Of a stretch of 32,478 nucleotides of DNA, positions 15,579 through 23,463 are shown piece by piece; within the stretch, counting starts at the first letter, position 1, and each line of letters opens with the position of its first letter. The DNA is from Candidatus Aegiribacteria sp. (GTDB lineage Bacteria; Fermentibacterota; Fermentibacteria; Fermentibacterales; JCC-6), in assembly GCA_030613065.1 (NCBI GenBank), contig JAUWMQ010000018.1, positions 1 through 32,478 of the forward strand. Direction: 5' to 3'. Under the pieces are notes generated by a model. The model was given only the letters and a program-made list of their open reading frames with translations. It was not told where the DNA came from and did no database searches. The position numbers and the translations under genes were made by a program.

Positions 15579-16544
15579 TTGCTTTCCAGCAAGGCAGACG
15601 ATTTCGCGCGTAAGGTGCGAAGCTGTGACACCAGAGGACTGGCGAGAGTTCTTTCAATGGTTGAAAACGGTCATCCCCTTGCTCACTCGATATTGCATTC
15701 CCTCTACAATCCTGAAAGATCATGCCTTACCATCGGGATCACCGGCCCTCCAGGAGGGGGGAAAAGTACACTTACAGATCGCCTCATAACGTACTGGAGA
15801 GGGAATGGCAATAAAGTCGGTGTGATTGCCGTTGACCCATCCTCCCCTTTTTCCGGAGGAGCCCTTCTGGGCGACAGGATCAGGATGCAGGACCACGCAT
15901 CTGATCCGGAAGTGTTTATCCGAAGCATGGGAAGCAGGGGGCATCTCGGTGGGGTATCGGGAACAACGAGAGACGCTATAGAAGTTCTTGCCGCAGCATC
16001 CTATGACCCGGTGATCGTTGAAACCATCGGGGTTGGTCAGACGGAGGTTGAAATCGCCTCCCTTGCGGATATAACCCTTCTGGTTCTGGTACCAGGCCAG
16101 GGTGATGAGGTACAGACCATGAAGGCCGGGATCATGGAGATCGGAGATATAATAGTGCTTAACAAGGCTGACAGACCCGGCATAGAACAGCTGGAAATGT
16201 CGGTAAGCGCCAGCTTTGAACTCATTCCCGATCAGGCTGAAAGGCCCCCGGTTATCAGATGTTCCGCACAGACAGGGGAGGGTCTTGATAAACTTACGGA
16301 TGCTATTGTCAGCTGTGCTTTTTCGGGAACAGGACGGAAGGCAACCGCGCGAAAGCGGACAACCCTGATACTTGGCAGTATTATCCGGGAAAAGGGAAGG
16401 GAACTTGCTCGAAAACTGGTTTCAGACAGATATGGCAGTGTTGAAGAGGCGATAGAATCTATTCTTGAGGGTAAGACAACTCCCTATGAGATAGGCGAAG
16501 TGCTTTCCGGATTTCTCGAGAATAAACAGGAGAATAGAGAATGA
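15579..16544 (+). CDS. meaB: MeaB-type GTPase, methylmalonyl-CoA mutase chaperone
   Basis: MeaB (ArgK family) is a G3E GTPase that loads and protects the B12 cofactor of methylmalonyl-CoA mutase. Visible motifs are Walker A GPPGGGKSTL, AVDPSSPFSGGALLGDR, the switch-like VETIGVGQTEVE and the guanine-specificity NKAD. The TTG at 15,579 was chosen because GGAGG (15,569-15,573) lies 5 bases upstream, giving 321 residues. A TTG at 15,519 would overlap the mutase subunit and add 20 residues without a recognisable ribosome site. The stop overlaps the next start in an ATGA. Its place between two mutase-pathway genes confirms the role. Confidence 0.93.
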   Translation: MLSSKADDFARKVRSCDTRGLARVLSMVENGHPLAHSILHSLYNPERSCLTIGITGPPGGGKSTLTDRLITYWRGNGNKVGVIAVDPSSPFSGGALLGDRIRMQDHASDPEVFIRSMGSRGHLGGVSGTTRDAIEVLAAASYDPVIVETIGVGQTEVEIASLADITLLVLVPGQGDEVQTMKAGIMEIGDIIVLNKADRPGIEQLEMSVSASFELIPDQAERPPVIRCSAQTGEGLDKLTDAIVSCAFSGTGRKATARKRTTLILGSIIREKGRELARKLVSDRYGSVEEAIESILEGKTTPYEIGEVLSGFLENKQENRE

Positions 16545-16963
16545 GTGTAAAAGGGATTGATCACATCGGTATAGCAGTAAAGAGCCTGGAGGAGTCAATA
16601 CCATTCTACAGAGACATCCTCGGGTTGAAATATCTTGGGATAGAAGAAGTCCCTTCACAGAAGGTCCGTGTGGCTATGTTTGGTGTTGGCGAAGCCCGGA
16701 TAGAACTCCTTGAGCCAACTTCGGAAGAGAGTCCGATCGCGAAGGCAATTGAGAAAAGGGGAGAAGGATTACACCATATTGCCTACTCGGTTGAAAGCGC
16801 TTCCGCCGAAGTAGACTCCTTAACGCGCAAGGGCGTAAGAATGATAGATACTACTCCGAGGGAGGGAGCGGGAGGAACCAGAATTGCCTTCGTTCATCCT
16901 GCTGCCAGCGGGAAAGTTCTGACGGAATTGTGTGAACATCCGAAAGTTGAAAAGGAAAACTAA
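16541..16963 (+). CDS. mce: Methylmalonyl-CoA epimerase
   Basis: The epimerase interconverts (R)- and (S)-methylmalonyl-CoA, linking the mutase to the decarboxylase. The 140-residue protein is a two-repeat VOC (glyoxalase-fold) metalloenzyme. It opens [19 protein letters not shown], has [10 protein letters not shown] in the second repeat and ends with KVLTELCE. His8, His79 and Glu129 are the likely metal ligands by comparison with the family. Length is typical. Start overlaps the meaB stop by four bases and the next gene begins directly after its stop. Confidence 0.94.
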   Translation: MSVKGIDHIGIAVKSLEESIPFYRDILGLKYLGIEEVPSQKVRVAMFGVGEARIELLEPTSEESPIAKAIEKRGEGLHHIAYSVESASAEVDSLTRKGVRMIDTTPREGAGGTRIAFVHPAASGKVLTELCEHPKVEKEN

Positions 16964-16964
16964 A

Positions 16965-18515
16965 ATGAGTTCTCTTGAAAAGGCTGACAAACTCCACGCT
17001 CTTAGAGAAAAAGCGTTTGCGGGCGGTGGCGAGAAAAATATTGAGAAGCAGCATGAGAAAGGCAAGCTGACCGCAAGGGAAAGAATAAGCCTTCTTCTTG
17101 ATGACGACAGCTTCGAAGAATTCGATATGCTTGTTACTCATAGATCTACCAGTTTTGGACTGGAGAAGAAAAAGATCCCTGGAGACGGCGTTGTCACCGG
17201 TTACGGAACCATAGACGGCAGGCAGGTGTACGTCTTCTCTCATGATTTTACCGTATTAGGGGGCAGTCTTTCGGAAACCTTTGCCGAGAAGATATTGAAA
17301 ATCATGGATATGGCCGCCATGAACGGCGCCCCTCTGATCGGGCTCAACGATTCCGGCGGAGCAAGAATACAGGAAGGAATAGAGAGTCTTGCCGGATACG
17401 GGAAGATCTTTCTGAAGAATGTGCTCTATTCCGGTGTTATTCCACAGATTTCAGCTATACTTGGTCCCTGCGCCGGAGGAGCCGTTTACAGCCCTGCCAT
17501 AACTGATTTTACGATAATGGTTGAAGGTATAAGCTACATGTTTGTTACTGGCCCCACAGTTGTAAAGGCTGTAACCGGGGAAGAAGTCACGAAGGATCAG
17601 CTTGGGGGACCTGGAATTCACAGCAAACGCAGCGGTGTATGCAGCCTTGTGTGTGAAGACGAACAGGAAGCTCTTCTTCTTATTAGAAAACTCATCAGCT
17701 ACATGCCTCAGAACAACATGGAGGACCCCATCAGAGTGCCATGCACTGACCCGCCTGACAGGATGGAAATGTGGCTTGACGAATTCATTCCCGATAATCC
17801 GAACAAGCCCTACGAAATGCGCACGATAATTGAAGCCATTGTGGATAACGGTGAGTTTCTCGAGATACAGCGCTCCTTCGCTCCTAACATCATTATAGGA
17901 TTCGCAAGGATGAACGGGCATTCCATTGGAATAGTAGCGAACCAGCCCTCGTACCTTGCCGGGGTGCTGGATAACGACGCCTCAGTGAAGGCTGCCCGTT
18001 TTGTCCGTTTCTGTGACGCATTTAACATCCCTGTTGTAACCCTTGTGGATGTACCCGGTTTCATGCCCGGAACGGCGCAGGAATATGGAGGGATAATCAG
18101 AAACGGAGCGAAGCTTCTCTTCGCATTTGCCGAGGCGACAGTGCCCAAGATAACAGTGATAACGAGGAAAGCCTACGGTGGAGCATACGATGTAATGAGT
18201 TCGAAGCATATCAGGGCGGACATTAATTACGCCTGGCCCACGGCGGAGATAGCCGTTATGGGGCCAGATGGGGCCGTTGGGATCATCTTCCGCCGCGATA
18301 TTGAGGAGGCCAAAGATCCAGTTGCCAGGAAGAAGGAGCTGGTGAGCCAGTACCGGGACAAATTTGCGAACCCCTACGATGCTGCTTCAAGAGGTTATCT
18401 GGATGATGTGATAATAGCGTCAAACACAAGGTTCCGTATAATCAAAGCCCTGGAAATGCTTGCGGGAAAACGACAGACCATCCCTCCCAAAAAGCATGGG
18501 AATATTCCATTATGA
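16965..18515 (+). CDS. mmdA: Methylmalonyl-CoA decarboxylase alpha subunit (carboxyltransferase)
   Basis: The alpha subunit moves the carboxyl group of (S)-methylmalonyl-CoA onto biotin, releasing propionyl-CoA. It is a 516-residue acyl-CoA carboxyltransferase. The first crotonase-like half has [22 protein letters not shown] and [12 protein letters not shown]. The second half has [25 protein letters not shown] and [13 protein letters not shown]. The same family includes propionyl-CoA carboxylase beta; the adjacent membrane beta and gamma subunits favour the sodium-pumping decarboxylase. The ATG at 16,965 has AAGGA 8 bases upstream; an earlier in-frame start at 16,932 would overlap mce. The stop overlaps the next gene in ATGA. 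Confidence 0.95.
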   Translation: MSSLEKADKLHALREKAFAGGGEKNIEKQHEKGKLTARERISLLLDDDSFEEFDMLVTHRSTSFGLEKKKIPGDGVVTGYGTIDGRQVYVFSHDFTVLGGSLSETFAEKILKIMDMAAMNGAPLIGLNDSGGARIQEGIESLAGYGKIFLKNVLYSGVIPQISAILGPCAGGAVYSPAITDFTIMVEGISYMFVTGPTVVKAVTGEEVTKDQLGGPGIHSKRSGVCSLVCEDEQEALLLIRKLISYMPQNNMEDPIRVPCTDPPDRMEMWLDEFIPDNPNKPYEMRTIIEAIVDNGEFLEIQRSFAPNIIIGFARMNGHSIGIVANQPSYLAGVLDNDASVKAARFVRFCDAFNIPVVTLVDVPGFMPGTAQEYGGIIRNGAKLLFAFAEATVPKITVITRKAYGGAYDVMSSKHIRADINYAWPTAEIAVMGPDGAVGIIFRRDIEEAKDPVARKKELVSQYRDKFANPYDAASRGYLDDVIIASNTRFRIIKALEMLAGKRQTIPPKKHGNIPL

Positions 18516-18916
18516 CGTGGGCTGGAGTTATGATCATTGGGGTTCAATTAACTGCTGCCGATCTTGGAGGTGGCCTTGGAATAGCCCTGGTAGGCATGAT
18601 AACCGTGTTCACAGGGCTCGTAGTGCTGGCATTTCTGCTTCCTAACCTTGAGCATTGGGTTGAAGACGGATTCGGCCTGAACAGAAAGAAGAAGGATAGA
18701 TCATCTCAGCAGGATACTGATAGAACCATGACCCTGGAGGAAGTAGCTGCGGTAACTGCAGCAATTCATGCTCATTTCTGTCTTCTTGATCAGGTGGAGA
18801 ATATGAAACTGACCTGGGAAACCCATGAGACGCCCTATACTCCGTGGAGACTTGCGGGGAGGGCTGAACACATTCAGGAATCAGGATCGCTGCATAACAG
18901 AGTCAGGAGTCGCTGA
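18512..18916 (+). CDS. Decarboxylase gamma subunit (OadG family membrane anchor)
   Basis: OadG-type gamma subunits hold the alpha subunit to the membrane beta subunit. The 134-residue protein has one N-terminal membrane segment (about residues 17-43, from [15 protein letters not shown] to LVVLAFLLP). A hydrophilic tail with a basic NRKKKDR patch follows. The C-terminus is longer than in simple gamma subunits and carries a helix ([15 protein letters not shown]) resembling tails of related OadG proteins. Conservation in this family is low, so the call leans on topology and position between mmdA and the biotin carrier. Confidence 0.85.
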   Translation: MTWAGVMIIGVQLTAADLGGGLGIALVGMITVFTGLVVLAFLLPNLEHWVEDGFGLNRKKKDRSSQQDTDRTMTLEEVAAVTAAIHAHFCLLDQVENMKLTWETHETPYTPWRLAGRAEHIQESGSLHNRVRSR

Positions 18917-18917
18917 A

Positions 18918-19358
18918 ATGCCTGAGTACAAAATAACAATCAACGATAGAACTTACACTGTTAATCTGGGAAGAATCCTGGATGACTCTGTGGACGTAAC
19001 TCTCGATGGCAGAACCTACAAGGTTAAGGTTGAAACCCCGATGAGGAAAACATCGAAAACCCCGATGATAAAAAGGCATCACCAGGTTGTTAACGCCGCT
19101 GAGGTGCCCAACAGAACATCCCCCCCCGGTATTTCGACTGGAAAGGGCGAGGTTATCGCACCTCTGCCTGGAATTATCCTGAAGCTTCTCGTTAAGAAGG
19201 GTGACGCGGTAAACGAGGGGCAGCCCGTGGCGATAATGGAAGCGATGAAGATGGAAAATGAGATAGAATCTCCTGTTTCAGGAACGGTGGGTGAAATTCT
19301 CGTATCCGAAGGCGAGAACGTTCTTGAAAATGCAGTCATCATGAAAATTGGAGGCTGA
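18918..19358 (+). CDS. Biotin carboxyl carrier subunit of the decarboxylase
   Basis: This 146-residue subunit carries biotin between the carboxyltransferase and the membrane pump. Its C-terminal biotinyl domain has the canonical EAMKM with Lys111 as the modified residue. The N-terminal 45 residues form a conserved strand-rich extension (YKITINDRTYTV), and a flexible linker with TSPPG lies between. The ATG at 18,918 has AGGAG (18,905-18,909) 8 bases upstream and was preferred to an upstream in-frame start at 18,825 inside the gamma gene. It sits between gamma and beta, a usual decarboxylase order. Confidence 0.95.
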   Translation: MPEYKITINDRTYTVNLGRILDDSVDVTLDGRTYKVKVETPMRKTSKTPMIKRHHQVVNAAEVPNRTSPPGISTGKGEVIAPLPGIILKLLVKKGDAVNEGQPVAIMEAMKMENEIESPVSGTVGEILVSEGENVLENAVIMKIGG

Positions 19359-19361
19359 TTG

Positions 19362-20570
19362 GTGTCCATCTTTTCAAGCCTTGTCATGTGGATCACGGGT
19401 AGCTTACAGGGAAACAGTCAGCAGCTTGATCTGCTTTCGTACCTGGATGATACCGGGTTTGGTCAGGTGGAGATCGGCAACATTGTAATGATAGTCATCG
19501 GCCTTGTTATGATATACCTGGCCATCAAAAAGGATTACGAACCCCTTCTTCTCGTACCAATCGGATTCGGAATTATCGCGGGCAACATTCCCTACAATCC
19601 GGAGCTGATGCCGATAGGATATCAGGATATTCTCGGTGGTCAGCACTCGGTCTTCAGCCTTTTCTACTTCGGAGTGAAGAGCGGTCTCTTTCCTCCCCTG
19701 ATCTTCCTGGGTATTGGGGCCATGACCGATTTCAGCGCGCTTCTCTCCAACCCTAAACTGCTGCTTCTTGGCGCAGCCGCCCAGATTGGCATATTCATCA
19801 CATTGCTGGGGTCACTGCTTCTCGGGTTCAGTCTGCAGGAGGCTGCATCCATTGGGATTATAGGAGGTGCCGACGGGCCCACCGCGATATTCGTCGCCAG
19901 CCAGATGTCCCCGACCCTTCTTGGGGCTATAGCGATAGCAGCCTATTCATATATGGGGCTTGTGCCCGTCATACAGCCTCCTATCATGAGGCTTCTTACC
20001 ACTAAGGAAGAGCGCCTGCGAAGGATGAAACCTGTCCGCCAGGTTTCACAGACCGAGAAGATACTGTTTCCCATAATAGCCTTTCTAATAACGTCATTCA
20101 TCGCCCCTGGAGCCATCACTCTTCTTGGTATGCTTTTCTTCGGTAATCTTCTGAAGGAATGCGGAGTAACTGATAGACTGGCTAAAAGCGCACAGGGAAC
20201 CCTTAACAATATAGTAGTCATACTTCTTGGATTCGCTGTGGGAACCAGTACCCAGGCAACTTATTTCCTTACTATGGACTCTCTGAAGATATTTGTTCTT
20301 GGAGCTGTGAGTTTTTCAATTGCGACAGCGGGGGGTGTTCTCTTCGCGAAATTCATGAACCTTTTTCTCAAGGGAGACAATAAGATAAATCCTCTTATCG
20401 GTGCGGCAGGTGTATCGGCTGTTCCCGATTCAGCCAGGGTTGTGGAGATCGAGGGAAGGAAGTATGACAAGAACAACCATCTTCTCATGCATGCAATGGC
20501 ACCGAATGTTGCTGGAGTTATCGGAAGTGCAATAGCTGCGGGAGTTCTTCTCAGCATTGTTCCACATTAG
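19362..20570 (+). CDS. mmdB: Sodium-translocating decarboxylase beta subunit
   Basis: The beta subunit decarboxylates carboxybiotin and couples this to sodium export across the cytoplasmic membrane. The ~402-residue protein is largely hydrophobic with many membrane segments. It has the hallmark GIIGGADGPTAIF, whose aspartate is central to sodium transport in the family. Further conserved stretches include GIGAMTDFSALLSNP near the front and the late GAAGVSAVPDSARV and MHAMAPNVAGVIGSAIAAG. GGAGG (19,350-19,354) is 7 bases from a GTG at 19,362 and 4 from a TTG at 19,359, so GTG is preferred. Last gene of the methylmalonyl-CoA set. Confidence 0.95.
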   Translation: MSIFSSLVMWITGSLQGNSQQLDLLSYLDDTGFGQVEIGNIVMIVIGLVMIYLAIKKDYEPLLLVPIGFGIIAGNIPYNPELMPIGYQDILGGQHSVFSLFYFGVKSGLFPPLIFLGIGAMTDFSALLSNPKLLLLGAAAQIGIFITLLGSLLLGFSLQEAASIGIIGGADGPTAIFVASQMSPTLLGAIAIAAYSYMGLVPVIQPPIMRLLTTKEERLRRMKPVRQVSQTEKILFPIIAFLITSFIAPGAITLLGMLFFGNLLKECGVTDRLAKSAQGTLNNIVVILLGFAVGTSTQATYFLTMDSLKIFVLGAVSFSIATAGGVLFAKFMNLFLKGDNKINPLIGAAGVSAVPDSARVVEIEGRKYDKNNHLLMHAMAPNVAGVIGSAIAAGVLLSIVPH

Positions 20571-20583
20571 GAAGGAAGCATAA

Positions 20584-21552
20584 ATGCTTGGTCCAAGAGA
20601 GTACGAATATCTCGTAACAGGCGGAGCAGGATTTATAGGCTCACACCTCTGTGAGCTGCTTCTCTCAAGAGGTAAAAGTGTCCTGGTGCTTGATGATCTC
20701 TCGACAGGAAGCCTGTCCAATCTTGATGAGTGTTCTCTCAACCCCTCCTTCCGGCTCGTTGTGGGTTCGGTTCTTGACGAGTCTCTGACAAAAGGGCTGG
20801 TTCATCAATGCGGAACCATTATCCACCTTGCCGCCGCAGTAGGAGTGGAGAACATCATCCGACAGCCTGTGGAGACCATCGAAACCAATGTGAAGGGAAC
20901 CGAGAACGTTCTGATGGCTGCCGAATCCTGCGGTGCGCTTGTATTTATCGCGTCAACTTCCGAAATCTACGGTAAAAGCGAGAACGTGCCCTTCCGCGAG
21001 GATGGGGACATCGTTCTTGGGGCCACCTGCAGAAGCAGGTGGAGCTACGCCTGCTCCAAGGCCATAGATGAGTTCCTTGCGCTGGCATACTGGAAAGCCA
21101 AAAAGCTGCCTGTTGTAATCGGACGGCTTTTTAATACCGTTGGGCCTCGTCAGTCCGGCAGGTACGGCATGGTCCTTCCCAGGTTCATCGAACAGGCGGT
21201 CAATGAAAAACCCATAACTGTGTTCGGCGATGGTAAACAGACCAGGTGCTTCAGCCTTGTCTACGAAATTGTCGAGGCTATAGTTACACTTATTGAAAAC
21301 CCTGATGCCGTGGGCAAAGTTATCAATATTGGATCAACCGGGGAAATATCCATAGGCGAACTGGCTGAGAGAGTCAGAAAAATATCAGGCTCCAATTCCA
21401 GGATAGTACTAGTTCCATACAAAGAAGCCTATCCCGCTGATTTCGAGGATATGCGCAGGCGTGTGCCTGATGTATCTTTTCTTCGAACCCTTACCGGTAA
21501 AGTACCGGAAGCCGGTATTGATATGATCATCAAGGAAATCCTCAGTAAGTGA
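20584..21552 (+). CDS. NAD-dependent sugar-nucleotide epimerase/dehydratase
   Basis: The 322-residue protein is an extended short-chain dehydrogenase acting on nucleotide sugars, such as a UDP-glucose 4-epimerase or UDP-glucuronate decarboxylase relative. It has the GGAGFIGSH NAD-binding loop, LDDLSTG and HLAAAVGVE. The catalytic STSEIYG serine region and YACSK (Tyr-x3-Lys) follow, as do the substrate segments RLFNTVGPRQSGRYGMVLP and FGDGKQTRCF. The substrate cannot be decided from sequence. It starts 14 bases after mmdB with an AGGAAGGA ribosome site, so read-through from the operon is likely. Its stop overlaps the next start (GTGA). Confidence 0.88.
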   Translation: MLGPREYEYLVTGGAGFIGSHLCELLLSRGKSVLVLDDLSTGSLSNLDECSLNPSFRLVVGSVLDESLTKGLVHQCGTIIHLAAAVGVENIIRQPVETIETNVKGTENVLMAAESCGALVFIASTSEIYGKSENVPFREDGDIVLGATCRSRWSYACSKAIDEFLALAYWKAKKLPVVIGRLFNTVGPRQSGRYGMVLPRFIEQAVNEKPITVFGDGKQTRCFSLVYEIVEAIVTLIENPDAVGKVINIGSTGEISIGELAERVRKISGSNSRIVLVPYKEAYPADFEDMRRRVPDVSFLRTLTGKVPEAGIDMIIKEILSK

Positions 21553-22337
21553 TTACCAGCCATTCGAACACGAAGCTGAAAATCGCCAGAAGCCTTCACT
21601 CCAGAGTCGGCATTCTGAAGCACGGTCTATTTCTGATGGAGGGTCCCAGGTTCGTATCCGATTACCTTTCCAGGGGAACACCTGAATGGATATTCATTTC
21701 CGAAGAAGCCGGCAAACTGGCCTCTGCTGTAATTGAGAGAGCGGTTAAGAGGAGTATCGAAGTTCTGGAAGTTCCCTGGAAGCTCTTTGCAGGTATTTCC
21801 GACACCGAGGCTTCACAGGGAATCATAGCCGTCTGTTCTCTCCCTTCAACGAGTATTGACAGTATAGCGCGAGAGGGTGTTTTCCTTCTGCTTGACAGGA
21901 TATCGGATCCCGGTAACATGGGCACCATTCTAAGGTCAGCTGCTGCCTTCGGATGTACGGCTGTAATCGCGGGAAAGGGTGGCTGCTGTCCGTTTATCAC
22001 CAAGGTCACGCGGGCTGCCGCAGGCATGAACTCAGCCGTACCGATAGTTTTCGATGCCGATCTTTCCGCTTTCATGCAGAGCAATTCAGATTCAATCGAA
22101 TTCATAGGCGCCGATGCTTCAGGAGGAGACATAAACAAACTTCACGGAAAGGACAGGTGCATAGGCCTGGTTCTAGGTTCGGAAGCTCATGGAATCTCGG
22201 AAGATACAAGGAGGCATCTATGCGGGAGTGTCGCGATACCCATGACGGGGGGAGTAGAATCTCTAAATGCCGCTGTCAGCGCGTCAATACTTCTCTACGA
22301 GATATATAAGCATTTGGGGTCAGGCACCAGAACTTAG
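21549..22337 (+). CDS. TrmH/SpoU-family RNA 2'-O-methyltransferase
   Basis: SPOUT enzymes of this type methylate ribose in rRNA or tRNA using S-adenosylmethionine. The 262-residue protein has an N-terminal substrate-binding domain (SNTKLKIARSLHSR, then FLMEGPR). The knotted catalytic domain shows motif 1 DRISDPGNMGTILRSAAAFG, motif 2 GLVLGSEAHGIS and motif 3 IPMTGGVESLNAAVSASILLYE. It begins with GTG inside the previous stop. The target nucleotide is unknown. Confidence 0.9.
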   Translation: MITSHSNTKLKIARSLHSRVGILKHGLFLMEGPRFVSDYLSRGTPEWIFISEEAGKLASAVIERAVKRSIEVLEVPWKLFAGISDTEASQGIIAVCSLPSTSIDSIAREGVFLLLDRISDPGNMGTILRSAAAFGCTAVIAGKGGCCPFITKVTRAAAGMNSAVPIVFDADLSAFMQSNSDSIEFIGADASGGDINKLHGKDRCIGLVLGSEAHGISEDTRRHLCGSVAIPMTGGVESLNAAVSASILLYEIYKHLGSGTRT

Positions 22338-22357
22338 CATTCATAATATTTGGTGCC
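22323..22357 (+). terminator. Weak hairpin at the end of the methylmalonyl-CoA/epimerase/methyltransferase run
   Basis: GGCACCA (22,323-22,329) and TGGTGCC (22,351-22,357) form a 7-bp stem with a 21-base loop that includes the methyltransferase stop codon. A TTATTAACATTTTA tract follows about 10 bases later. Loop length and the lack of an immediate T-run make it a weak candidate. Confidence 0.35.
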
Positions 22358-22395
22358 GGGCCTGAATTATTAACATTTTAGCACAAGGGATCAGG

Positions 22396-23244
22396 ATGAA
22401 CAGACTAATGGCAGCCATAACAATTCTAGTCGCTTCACCGGTGATGTCCTCCGGGGAGGCATCCATCAGTACAATCGATGTATTTCATAAGGCTATGCCT
22501 CCATCACTTGAGACGCTGGAGGAGACGAATGCACTCCTGGAGTATTTCATTGATGAGTATGAAATCACATACCATCTCATTACGGATTCAGTCACGGTGG
22601 ATCTGATTCAGAAGTACAATCTTCCGGATACGCACTTCCCCTTTGCCGTTTTGATTAACGGAAGCTATTCCGCAATGATTGATGGTGAGAAAATTGACTT
22701 CGTGCATTTTCCTCTTTTCATGCACGGTATCGGAAGACACGAAGGCAACTGGTCAATGGAATACCTTGAGGTTGTACTCAATGACAATACGTTGCTGATG
22801 GATGAGAATATTCTGCCTGTCTTTGATGAAGAGGGAGACACGCTTTGCCCGGATGAGGGCTCCTCTACGGTTATCGAGAGCATCCTGAGCGATGCTGTTT
22901 CCTATCTTGGAGTACCCTACGTATACGGCGGCACGGACAGCAGCGGGTTCGACTGCAGCGGCCTGGCCTGGAGGGTATTCAATGACAACGGGATTTCTCT
23001 GCCGCGAACCGTCAGTGCTATGGAAACTGTTGGGATGCCGGTTGATCGGGAAGACCTTCAGCCGGGGGATCTGCTGATATTCAACAATCCCAAGCATACA
23101 GGCATATATCTGGGAGACGGAGAATTTATACACTGTTCTTCATACCTTGACCGGGGAGTGGTGATAACTCTTTTGAGTCATTCGAACTACTCCCGCCGGT
23201 ATTCCTCAGCCAGGAGGGTTCTGGGTATCGAGCAGGATAACTGA
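22396..23244 (+). CDS. Exported NlpC/P60 cell-wall hydrolase
   Basis: NlpC/P60 proteins are cysteine peptidases that cut peptidoglycan stem peptides. The 282-residue protein has a signal peptide (about residues 1-22). A domain of roughly 130 residues follows that I do not recognise, though LPDTHFPFAVLINGSYSA and the spacing faintly recall a thioredoxin-like fold. The catalytic domain spans about 160-275: Cys187 in GFDCSGLAWRVF, His234 in KHTGIYLGDG and His246 in FIHCSS. PGDLLIF is also typical. AAGGGATCAGG precedes the ATG. It is separated from the methyltransferase by about 60 bases. Confidence 0.88.
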   Translation: MNRLMAAITILVASPVMSSGEASISTIDVFHKAMPPSLETLEETNALLEYFIDEYEITYHLITDSVTVDLIQKYNLPDTHFPFAVLINGSYSAMIDGEKIDFVHFPLFMHGIGRHEGNWSMEYLEVVLNDNTLLMDENILPVFDEEGDTLCPDEGSSTVIESILSDAVSYLGVPYVYGGTDSSGFDCSGLAWRVFNDNGISLPRTVSAMETVGMPVDREDLQPGDLLIFNNPKHTGIYLGDGEFIHCSSYLDRGVVITLLSHSNYSRRYSSARRVLGIEQDN

Positions 23245-23415
23245 TAATTTCCTTTCTTCCGTAAATCTACCGTACAGGTATTCTGTCGGATCAGCTTAGA
23301 AACTGCTTTTGATAGCTCCCCAGCTTGTCTGTTCAAAAGCCGTCATCATGAAGGAATCGGTATTTCATTGAATGCTTCAGAATGTACTGATACGAACATT
23401 TTCACACACAATAGA

Positions 23416-23448
23416 GAAGCGGGAGGAAGAAATCCCCCCGCTTCTTTT
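23416..23448. terminator. Intrinsic terminator between convergent genes
   Basis: GAAGCGGG (23,416-23,423) pairs with CCCGCTTC (23,437-23,444), with TTTTC on the plus side. It sits 20 bases past the minus-strand C13 peptidase stop and about 170 past the NlpC gene, so it could serve both. The T-run favours the plus strand. Confidence 0.7.
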
Positions 23449-23463
23449 CAGAGCCTTAGAAGG

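Noticed and set aside
15074-15631. Minus-strand 185-codon frame opposite the B12 subunit gene
   Set aside because: It is a shadow of the mutase-subunit coding strand; the plus frame carries the DxHxxG motif.
18825-18917. Longer biotin carrier start inside the gamma-subunit gene
   Set aside because: The extra residues are antisense-like and unrelated to the family. AGGAG with 8-base spacing marks the ATG at 18,918.
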